The position numbers and the translations under genes are program-made. From an uncultured Alistipes sp. (GTDB lineage Bacteria > Bacteroidota > Bacteroidia > Bacteroidales > UBA932): 13,905 bases of DNA. The notes beneath the pieces are model-generated. The model had not been told where the DNA came from. It saw only the letters and a program-made list of their open reading frames with translations, and made no database searches. Shown piece by piece: positions 6,656 through 12,944 of the stretch. How positions within the stretch are numbered: position 1 is the first letter of the stretch; each line of letters begins with the position of its first letter. The stretch covers positions 1-13,905 of the forward strand of contig URSC01000028.1 of NCBI GenBank assembly GCA_900550465.1. The letters run 5' to 3'.

Positions 6656-7395
6656 AGCATGATTCTGGTAAGTATCAGATTGGTTATCAATATGAGTGCG
6701 CTGGCAGTCACTATGGCTTTCGTCGCGTTGCGGCCTACTCCCAGAGAGCCTCCGTCGGCCCTGTATCCGTAGTATGCGGAGATTGAGCTGATGATGAAGC
6801 TGAATACGGCTGTCTTGACCAGGCTGTAGGTGATGTAGTATCCGTTGAAGGCAAACTGGATTCCAGTCAGGTAGTCGGAGACTTTGATCATGCCCGTCAG
6901 CGCTACGATGAGGTAACCTCCGAGCAGTCCGACGATGAAACTCATCAGAGTAAGCAGGGGATTGAGGATGGTCGTGGACAGGATTTTCGGAAGGACCAGG
7001 AAACTGGCGGAGTTGATGCCCATCATGTCCATTGCGTCTATCTGTTCGGTTATCCGCATGGTACCCAGCTCGGAGGACACATTTGAGCCTATCTTTCCAG
7101 CGAGTATCAGGCATACCATGGTGGAGCAGAATTCCAGGACCAGGGACTCACGCGCCATGTAGCCGATGTACATTTTGGGAAGGAAAGGCGATGTCATGTT
7201 GTTGGAGGTCTGAATAACCAGGACAGCACCTATGAATATCGAGATAAGGGCTATCAGCGGAATGGAGTTGAGCACCAGTTTCTCCGTCTCGGTCATGAAC
7301 TGCTTCAGCAGCAGTCTCCATTTCACGGGGCGGGTGAATACCTGTTTGAGAAAGAGCAGGTAACGTCCGGTTTCATATAAGAATCTCCTGATCAC
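6652..7395 (-). CDS. mlaE: MlaE-family ABC transporter permease
   Basis: A 247-residue inner-membrane permease partner of MlaF. It has a basic amphipathic N-terminus (VIRRFLYETGRYLL, then FTRPVKW) and hydrophobic segments beginning at NSIPLIALISIFIGAV, around SFLVLPKILSTTILNPLL, MSFIVGLLGGYLIVAL, KTAVFSFIISSISAYYGY, and a final helix ending ILTRIML. The IFIGAVLVIQ and YRADGG segments are typical of the family. A longer frame begins with TTG at 7425, but that codon lies inside a perfect -7 promoter box (7423-7430). The GTG at 7395 fits family length and starts downstream of the predicted transcript start, so I prefer it, with moderate certainty. There is no clear ribosome site. It is translated just ahead of mlaF, overlapping it by 4 bp. 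Confidence 0.85.
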   Translation of the reverse strand: MIRRFLYETGRYLLFLKQVFTRPVKWRLLLKQFMTETEKLVLNSIPLIALISIFIGAVLVIQTSNNMTSPFLPKMYIGYMARESLVLEFCSTMVCLILAGKIGSNVSSELGTMRITEQIDAMDMMGINSASFLVLPKILSTTILNPLLTLMSFIVGLLGGYLIVALTGMIKVSDYLTGIQFAFNGYYITYSLVKTAVFSFIISSISAYYGYRADGGSLGVGRNATKAIVTASALILITNLILTRIML

Positions 7396-7422
7396 GACGG
7401 CGTTGTAGGTGTAAACAGGCCC

Positions 7423-7430
7423 CAAAGGTA
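7423..7430 (-). promoter_or_regulatory. Candidate -7 promoter box for mlaEF
   Basis: TACCTTTG on the minus strand matches TAnnTTTG at all defined bases. The predicted transcript start is near 7417, giving a leader of about 20 nt to the GTG at 7395. There is no TTTG-like -33 box; the upstream DNA consists of A/T tracts (7451-7485) that could act like an UP element. Confidence 0.5.
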
Positions 7431-7450
7431 CGAATTTTAGGTTTATGATA

Positions 7451-7485
7451 TTTTTTTAAAAACGTATAATCTTTTTTTAAAACGT
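7451..7485. repeat. Two A/T-tract direct repeats, 21 bp apart
   Basis: TTTTTTTAAAAACGT at 7451-7465 is repeated as TTTTTTTAAAACGT at 7472-7485. The repeat period is 21 bp, close to two helical turns, so both tracts face the same side of the DNA. They sit between the divergent mlaE and comM genes, about 20-60 bp upstream of the mlaE promoter box. This suggests intrinsic bending, an UP-like element or a nucleoid-protein site. No rho-independent stem is formed by them. Confidence 0.6.
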
Positions 7486-7515
7486 CCATCCGGGTAAATT
7501 TTCTGCCCGGCCGCT

Positions 7516-7547
7516 GTTGACGTCCATGTCCCTGAACTGTAATTTAG
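7516..7547 (+). promoter_or_regulatory. Candidate promoter for the comM-tsaE-nad operon
   Basis: GTTG at 7516-7519 and TAATTTAG at 7540-7547, separated by 20 bp, resemble the Bacteroidota TTTG/TAnnTTTG promoter with one mismatch in each box. The predicted transcript start is near 7553, about 23 nt before the comM ATG at 7576. Confidence 0.45.
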
Positions 7548-7575
7548 CGCTCAGTATAAATGAAAGTCAACGGCT

Positions 7576-9117
7576 ATGAATGAATGTCAAGAAGCGTCCC
7601 TGTGCAGGGCATATACCGCAACATGTGTCGGTATGGAGGTGGTGAGGGTTACGGTTGAGGTCTCCATAACTCCCGGAGTGGGAATTTTTCTGGTGGGACT
7701 TCCGGACAATGCGGTGCGGGAGTCCATGCTGCGGGTTACCACAGCCATGCAGCGCAACGGCTACAGGATACCGGGCCGCAAGACAGTAGTCAATATGGCT
7801 CCGGCGGATATCAGGAAGGAAGGTTCCGGCTACGATGCGGCAATCGCCGTGGCGATGCTGGCTGTTTCGGGGCAGATGTTTTTCCCTCAGCCTGAGAAGT
7901 ATCTGATAATGGGAGAACTGTCCCTGGACGGGAAACTGCGTAAGGTCAGGGGTGCCCTGCCCATAGCGGTGGCGGCATCGGCCATGGGGTATGAGAATGT
8001 GGTCTTTCCGAAAGAATCGGCTCAGGAGGCATCCTGGGCATCGGGAGTGAGAATATTCGGAGTGGCGGACCTGCAGGAACTGGAGGCGGTAGTCAGAGGC
8101 GGAGATGAGGCTTTGGAATATGTGGTGCGCGGCAGGGAGTTCCTTCCTACCCCTGAGCCTGGTACCTGTGATTTCTCGGAAGTAGCGGGGCAGCCTTTTG
8201 CCAGGAGAGGGCTGGAGATAGCCGCTTCGGGCGGGCACAATGTTTTGCTCTGCGGGCCTCCCGGTTCCGGCAAGAGTCTCATGTCCAAATGCCTGGCGTC
8301 CATTCTGCCGCCTATGACCAGAGACGAGGCAGTGGAGACCAGCATGATTTATTCGGTCGCCGGTCTGCTTCCCGAGGATTCCGGGCTCCTGACTTACCGG
8401 CCATACCGTGCGCCGCACCATACTGCCAGTCCGGCGGCAGTCGTGGGAGGCGGTACCAGGGCCATGCCGGGCGAGATATCACTTGCGCACAACGGAGTAT
8501 TGTGCCTGGATGAGATAGCCCAGTTTCCTCCGTCGGTCCTGGATGTCCTGCGTCAGCCGTTGGAAGACAGGAAGATCGTGGTGTCCAGAACCAGGTATAA
8601 GGTGACCTGGCCCGCAGCCTTCATGCTGGTGGCATCCATGAATCCATGTCCTTGCGGTTATGCCGGAGAGGATGACGGACGCTGTACTTGTTCTGCCGGA
8701 ATGATTCACCGTTACAGGTCCAGGGTCTCAGGTCCGTTGCTGGACCGTATAGACCTCAATATCAATGTGAGGGCAGTTGACAGTGCGGCAATGTCCTATA
8801 ACCCCGCCCAGGAGGGCAGCAGGGAGATAGCCGCCAGAGTCTCCAGGGCGAGGGAGGTGCAGCTCAGGCGTTTTGCAGGTCTGGAAATCAGGACCAATGC
8901 CGGTATGGAGCCGTGCCATATCAGGGAGTTCTGCCGTATCGGGGAGGACGGGGAACGGCTGCTGAGAAGGCTGATGGACAGTTACGGACTGTCTGCCCGC
9001 GGCTATGTGCGTGTGCTCAGAGTCGCCCGCACCATAGCGGATATGTCAGGGTCGGAGAATATAAAAATTGCCCATATTTCGGAGGCTGTGCAGTACAGAT
9101 TTCCGGAAAATGTGTAA
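7576..9117 (+). CDS. comM: YifB/ComM-family AAA+ ATPase (Mg-chelatase-like)
   Basis: A 513-residue cytoplasmic AAA+ protein. In naturally transformable bacteria ComM is a hexameric helicase that extends heteroduplex DNA by branch migration; many non-competent species also keep it. The N-terminal ribosomal-S5-like domain (about 1-175) shows the hallmark VEVSITPGVGIFLVGLPDNA and VNMAPADIRKEGSGYD. The ATPase core has Walker A GPPGSGKS (227-234), the family PYRAPHHTAS segment, Walker B LCLDEIAQ, and a cysteine cluster NPCPCGYAG...CTCS followed by YRSRVSGPLLDRIDL. The C-terminal domain ends with the usual LRVARTIADMSGSENI and RFPENV. Length and motifs are intact. It leads a same-strand run with tsaE 30 bp downstream and may share its transcript with the nad genes. 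A second TAATTTAG at its stop (9115-9122) could be a weak internal promoter. Confidence 0.93.
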   Translation: MNECQEASLCRAYTATCVGMEVVRVTVEVSITPGVGIFLVGLPDNAVRESMLRVTTAMQRNGYRIPGRKTVVNMAPADIRKEGSGYDAAIAVAMLAVSGQMFFPQPEKYLIMGELSLDGKLRKVRGALPIAVAASAMGYENVVFPKESAQEASWASGVRIFGVADLQELEAVVRGGDEALEYVVRGREFLPTPEPGTCDFSEVAGQPFARRGLEIAASGGHNVLLCGPPGSGKSLMSKCLASILPPMTRDEAVETSMIYSVAGLLPEDSGLLTYRPYRAPHHTASPAAVVGGGTRAMPGEISLAHNGVLCLDEIAQFPPSVLDVLRQPLEDRKIVVSRTRYKVTWPAAFMLVASMNPCPCGYAGEDDGRCTCSAGMIHRYRSRVSGPLLDRIDLNINVRAVDSAAMSYNPAQEGSREIAARVSRAREVQLRRFAGLEIRTNAGMEPCHIREFCRIGEDGERLLRRLMDSYGLSARGYVRVLRVARTIADMSGSENIKIAHISEAVQYRFPENV

Positions 9118-9147
9118 TTTAGCCCTTCAATTAATTAGACAGCATCC

Positions 9148-9561
9148 ATGAACACGATAAATGTGCGCGGTCTTCAGAACCTGGAAGAGGCTGCGCGGGA
9201 GTTTCTGAAACGGACCCAGGGGACATCAGTCTATGCTTTCTACGGCTCGATGGGAGCCGGAAAGACTACATTCATCTCGGCCTTGTGTTCGGTCCTGGGG
9301 GTCGGGGATGATGTCGCCAGTCCTACTTTCACCATCGTCAACGAGTACAGGGCTGCTGACGGGACCCCTGTATACCATTTTGATTTTTATAGGATCGAGA
9401 AGCCGTCAGAGGTGATGGACATAGGCTATGAGGAGTATATTGACGGTGACGGCATCTGCCTGATGGAGTGGCCTGAGAAGATAGGGGAACTGCTGCCGGA
9501 AGATGCTCTTAGGGTGAGTATAAAGGAGGAGGAAGACGGTTCCAGGACCATTAGTTTCTGA
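9148..9561 (+). CDS. tsaE: tRNA t6A37 threonylcarbamoyladenosine biosynthesis ATPase TsaE
   Basis: A 137-residue P-loop protein that, with TsaB and TsaD, transfers the threonylcarbamoyl group to A37 of ANN-decoding tRNAs; TsaE supplies ATPase-driven turnover. The sequence has Walker A GSMGAGKTT (about residues 33-41), the family switch motif SPTFTIVNEY, the Walker B-like HFDFYRI and the late EWPEK motif, in the expected order, and a normal length for the family. The start is the first ATG after comM. No clear Shine-Dalgarno is present. It lies between comM and nadB with 30 and 19 bp gaps, consistent with cotranscription. No functional link to NAD synthesis is evident; the t6A partners are not in the window. 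Confidence 0.93.
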   Translation: MNTINVRGLQNLEEAAREFLKRTQGTSVYAFYGSMGAGKTTFISALCSVLGVGDDVASPTFTIVNEYRAADGTPVYHFDFYRIEKPSEVMDIGYEEYIDGDGICLMEWPEKIGELLPEDALRVSIKEEEDGSRTISF

Positions 9562-9580
9562 ATAATTCAAACCGATTGAT

Positions 9581-11143
9581 ATGTTTAGATATCTGGTAAT
9601 AGGCAGCGGTCTGGCCGGACTCTATACGGCCCACAAGGCCTCGGCATTGGGACAGGTCCTGGTCGTGACGAAAAAAGCGCTCAGGGACAGCAATTCGTTC
9701 AATGCCCAGGGAGGCATAGCCGCGGTCACGGACATTGAGGACAATCCCGAAATCCATTTTACCGATACCGTGATAGCCGGGCGCGGCCTGTGTGAGAACC
9801 GGGCCGTACAGGTGCTGGTGCAGGAGGGGCCGCAGCGCATCAAGGAGATTATAGGGGAGGGCATGAAGTTCGACACGGAGAACGGAAAGCTGTCCCTGGG
9901 ACTGGAGGGCGGCCATCACCGCAAGCGCATCCTGCATGCCGGCGGGGACTCAACCGGACGCTATATCACGGAGTTCCTTATATCCAAGGTGCAGAATGAC
10001 CCGAACATCACCATCCGGGAGAATGTCTCCGTGATAGATTTTCTGGTCCGGGACGGAGTGTGCTACGGAGCCCGCTGCTGGGATGAGGAGAGAAACTGCG
10101 AGGAACTGATCTATGCGGAGCATACCTTCCTGACCACCGGAGGCACGTCCGCGATATATACCCGCACGACCAACCCGGAGACCACGATAGGAGACGGCAT
10201 AGCCATGGCATACAAGGCCGGTTGCCGGATTATTGACATGGAGTTCATACAGTTTCATCCTACCTCCCTGTTCCTGGAGGACTCCCCCAAGGCCTTCCTT
10301 ATCAGTGAGGCCGTCAGAGGAGAGGGCGCCTGGCTGCTGGACAAGGCGGGCAAGCGCTTCATGCTGCCGGTCCATGAACTGGCGGAGCTCGCTCCGAGGG
10401 ATATCGTTGCCCGCTCGATTTTCAAGCAGATGGCCCTGGACGACAGGCCTTATGTGGTATTGTCCCTGAAGCATCTGGATCCTGAGAAGATACGCAGCCG
10501 CTTCCCCAATATCCTGGCCAAATGCGCCGAGTACGGGTATGACCTCACTGACTGGATACCGGTAGCCCCGGCGGCGCACTATACCGTGGGAGGGGTGGCG
10601 TCGGACCTTTACGGCCGTACCGACATCCGCCGCCTGTATGTCTGCGGGGAGATAGCCTCCACCGGTATTATGGGTGCCAACCGGCTTGCATCCAATTCGT
10701 TGATAGAGTGCCTCGTATTTGCCCATAGGGCCATCGGGGTAGCGGAGGAGTGCGGTCCTGTAGGTGACCTTCCGCATTTTGACCTGCTGTATCGGAAGGA
10801 TGAGTCGGCGGCTGAGCGTTACTACGCACTGAAGCGGCAGATAGCCCATACGATGAACAACTGTTCCGGCATCATACGCTCCGAGCTGCTGCTCTCGACC
10901 GGCCTGAATCTGGTTAAGAAAGAACTCCGGGAACTCGGGGATGTGAAGTATGAGTATTACGACGAGGCTTCACGCAAGCTGCTGACGGTGGCGTATCTCA
11001 TCATGACCGGGGCCAGATTCCGCAGGGAGAGCCGCGGAGGACATTACCGCGAGGACTATCCCATGCTCAGTGAGGAGTATGCCCTGCATACCGTCCAGAA
11101 GGCAGGGGAAAAGCTCACGACCAAGAAAGTAAATCAAGAATAA
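9581..11143 (+). CDS. nadB: L-aspartate oxidase NadB
   Basis: A 520-residue flavoprotein that oxidises L-aspartate to iminoaspartate, the first step of de novo NAD synthesis, passing the unstable product to NadA. The N-terminal FAD fold begins with GSGLAGLYTA and continues NSFNAQGGIAA. Residues matching the E. coli NadB active site (E121, H244, R290, H351, from memory) are E109 in LEGGHHRKR, H226 in QFHPTSL, R273 in LAPRDIVARS and H333 in AAHYTVGGV. EAVRGEGAWL and GANRLASNSL are also typical, and the C-terminal helical domain ends with SRGGHYREDYP. The APRD and AHYT forms favour aspartate oxidase over succinate dehydrogenase or fumarate reductase flavoprotein, and no SdhB or membrane anchor gene follows. 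It lies 16 bp before the fused nadCA gene, so the complete pathway from aspartate to NaMN is in two genes. Confidence 0.94.
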   Translation: MFRYLVIGSGLAGLYTAHKASALGQVLVVTKKALRDSNSFNAQGGIAAVTDIEDNPEIHFTDTVIAGRGLCENRAVQVLVQEGPQRIKEIIGEGMKFDTENGKLSLGLEGGHHRKRILHAGGDSTGRYITEFLISKVQNDPNITIRENVSVIDFLVRDGVCYGARCWDEERNCEELIYAEHTFLTTGGTSAIYTRTTNPETTIGDGIAMAYKAGCRIIDMEFIQFHPTSLFLEDSPKAFLISEAVRGEGAWLLDKAGKRFMLPVHELAELAPRDIVARSIFKQMALDDRPYVVLSLKHLDPEKIRSRFPNILAKCAEYGYDLTDWIPVAPAAHYTVGGVASDLYGRTDIRRLYVCGEIASTGIMGANRLASNSLIECLVFAHRAIGVAEECGPVGDLPHFDLLYRKDESAAERYYALKRQIAHTMNNCSGIIRSELLLSTGLNLVKKELRELGDVKYEYYDEASRKLLTVAYLIMTGARFRRESRGGHYREDYPMLSEEYALHTVQKAGEKLTTKKVNQE

Positions 11144-11159
11144 CTATAGAATCATACTT

Positions 11160-12944
11160 ATGACAACACTGCAGAGCCACCGTGATAATCTGGTGGAAAG
11201 ATTGATTGACCTTGCTATAGAAGAGGATGTTTACACAGGGGATGTGACCACAGACTCGATTGTCCCGGAGTCTACTTCGGCCGTAGCCACCATGACGGCC
11301 AAGGCGGACGGCGTGATTTCCGGACTGCCGGTAGTGGAGAAGGTGTTCCGCAGGTTCCAGGAGGACATCGTGTTCAAGCCTGTGGTGCGTGACGGCGATA
11401 CTGTCCGGAAAGGAGATGTGATACTCAGGATAGAGGGCAGTTATCCCGCGCTCCTGAAGGCCGAGAGGACTGCGCTTAATTTTTTCCAGAGAATGTCCGG
11501 AATAGCTACCGAGACCGCTAAATATGTCGCTGAGCTCCGCGGTACGCATACCCGTCTGCTGGATACCCGCAAGACCGCTCCGGGCATGAGGGTGACCGAC
11601 AAGATGGCCGTGCACGACGGAGGCGCCGTGAATCACCGCATGGGCCTGTACGACATGGCCATGATAAAGGACAACCACATCAAGATGGCCGGCTCGATAG
11701 CCAAGGCGGTGGAGCAGGTGCGCTCCAAGGTGGCTCCCGGCATACAGATTGAGGTGGAGGCAACCAACTTAGATGAGGTCAAGGAGGCTCTTGAGGCCAG
11801 GGCCGACATCATCATGCTGGACAATATGTCTACGGAGATGATGTGCGATGCCGTCAATATCATCGGCGGCCGGGCCAAGACGGAGGCCTCCGGCAACATG
11901 ACCCTCCCGAGGATTGCCGAGGTGGCGGCCACAGGGGTGGATTTCATCAGCGTGGGCGCTCTGACCCATTCGGTCAAGGCCCTGGACATCAGTATGAACA
12001 TACAGCTTACTCCGGAGTATCTGACCAAGGCCATAAAGGAGTTGAAACAGAAGCACAATGCCGTGATTCTCGCGCATTACTATGTTCCTGCCCAGGTGCA
12101 GGATGTGGCAGACTTCGTGGGAGACTCTCTCGAACTTTCCCGCAAGGCCGCTCAGACAGACGCGGATATGATCGTGTTCTGCGGCGTGAGGTTCATGGCC
12201 GAGACAGCCGCCGTGCTTTCCCCCGGAAAGACGGTCCTCATTCCGGTGCCTGACGCCGGATGCTCGCTGGCGGGCAGCATAGAGGGGGAGGACCTGCAGG
12301 CCTGGAAGAAACGTCATCCGGACGGTACGGTCATCTCCTATGTCAATACCGACGCCCGGACCAAGGCTGCTGCGGATATCTGCTGTACATCGGCCAATGC
12401 CGTGAAAGTGGCTGAGGCAGTGGCGGCAGGGGCTAAGGGCAGAAGTATCCTCTTCGTCCCCGACCGCAATCTGGGCGCATACGTCAATTCAGTCGCCGGA
12501 CTCAGAATGGAGCTCTGGAAAGGCTGCTGCCACGTGCACGAGCGCATCATCTCCAAATTGGTGGAGGAGGCCCTGGCCAAATATCCCGAGGCCGAGATCC
12601 TGATCCATCCGGAGGCAGCCTGCTCCGCAGATCCCAAGATTACGGGCAATCCCCGCTGCTTCTTCTATTCCACCTCCGGCATCATCCGCCACGTCCGGGA
12701 GTCGGAGCGCCGCCAGTTCGTCATAGCTACGGAACTGGGAGTGATGCACCGCCTCAGTCAGGAAGCGCCCGGAAAGGAACTTATCCCCCTGTCGGAGACT
12801 CTCGTCTGCGAGGACATGAAGAAGGTGACCCTGCTCTCTCTCTTCGAGACTCTGCTGCATCAGAACCCCCGCAAAACAGTAACGCTGCCCTCCGAGACAG
12901 CTCAGAAGGCAGCGTCGCCTGTGCAGAAAATGCTGGAATTATAG
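11160..12944 (+). CDS. nadCA: Fused NadC-NadA: quinolinate phosphoribosyltransferase plus quinolinate synthase
   Basis: One 594-residue frame carries two complete enzymes. Residues 1 to about 280 are NadC, which turns quinolinate plus PRPP into nicotinate mononucleotide and CO2: ALNFFQRMSGIAT, LDTRKTAPGMR (K138), VNHRMGLYDMAMIKDNH, DIIMLDNMS and the terminal SVGALTHSVKALDIS all match. Residues about 284-575 are NadA, which condenses iminoaspartate and dihydroxyacetone phosphate to quinolinate: AVILAHYY, DFVGDSLELSRKA, FCGVRFMAETAAVLSP, PDRNLGAYV. The three [4Fe-4S] cysteines are present as C368 (DAGC), C457 (WKGCCHVHE) and C550 (VCEDMKK). A short tail follows. The join is almost linker-free and has no stop codon; an in-frame ATG at 11994 could allow separate NadA. 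The usual HPEC motif reads HPEAAC. The gene ends 6 bp inside the convergent kinase gene. The NadC and NadA assignments are both firm. Confidence 0.93.
   Translation: MTTLQSHRDNLVERLIDLAIEEDVYTGDVTTDSIVPESTSAVATMTAKADGVISGLPVVEKVFRRFQEDIVFKPVVRDGDTVRKGDVILRIEGSYPALLKAERTALNFFQRMSGIATETAKYVAELRGTHTRLLDTRKTAPGMRVTDKMAVHDGGAVNHRMGLYDMAMIKDNHIKMAGSIAKAVEQVRSKVAPGIQIEVEATNLDEVKEALEARADIIMLDNMSTEMMCDAVNIIGGRAKTEASGNMTLPRIAEVAATGVDFISVGALTHSVKALDISMNIQLTPEYLTKAIKELKQKHNAVILAHYYVPAQVQDVADFVGDSLELSRKAAQTDADMIVFCGVRFMAETAAVLSPGKTVLIPVPDAGCSLAGSIEGEDLQAWKKRHPDGTVISYVNTDARTKAAADICCTSANAVKVAEAVAAGAKGRSILFVPDRNLGAYVNSVAGLRMELWKGCCHVHERIISKLVEEALAKYPEAEILIHPEAACSADPKITGNPRCFFYSTSGIIRHVRESERRQFVIATELGVMHRLSQEAPGKELIPLSETLVCEDMKKVTLLSLFETLLHQNPRKTVTLPSETAQKAASPVQKMLEL

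Noticed and set aside
6656..7114. N-terminal extension of MlaF through mlaE in another frame
   Set aside because: The added sequence is a low-complexity shadow of mlaE; a standard ABC N-terminus begins at 6655 with an ATGA overlap.
7451..7485. Possible rho-independent terminator in the T-rich stretch
   Set aside because: No GC-rich stem precedes the T runs on either strand, and both flanking genes point away from it.
7567..8421. 284-codon minus-strand frame antisense to comM
   Set aside because: Biased R/H/S-rich composition with no motif; the plus strand encodes a clear, intact ComM.
9950..10849. 299-codon minus-strand frame antisense to nadB
   Set aside because: Shadow frame; NadB active-site motifs on the plus strand span this whole stretch.
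9581..11143. Succinate dehydrogenase/fumarate reductase flavoprotein instead of NadB
   Set aside because: The residue pattern and the direct nadC-nadA neighbour favour L-aspartate oxidase, and there is no iron-sulfur subunit or membrane anchor gene nearby.
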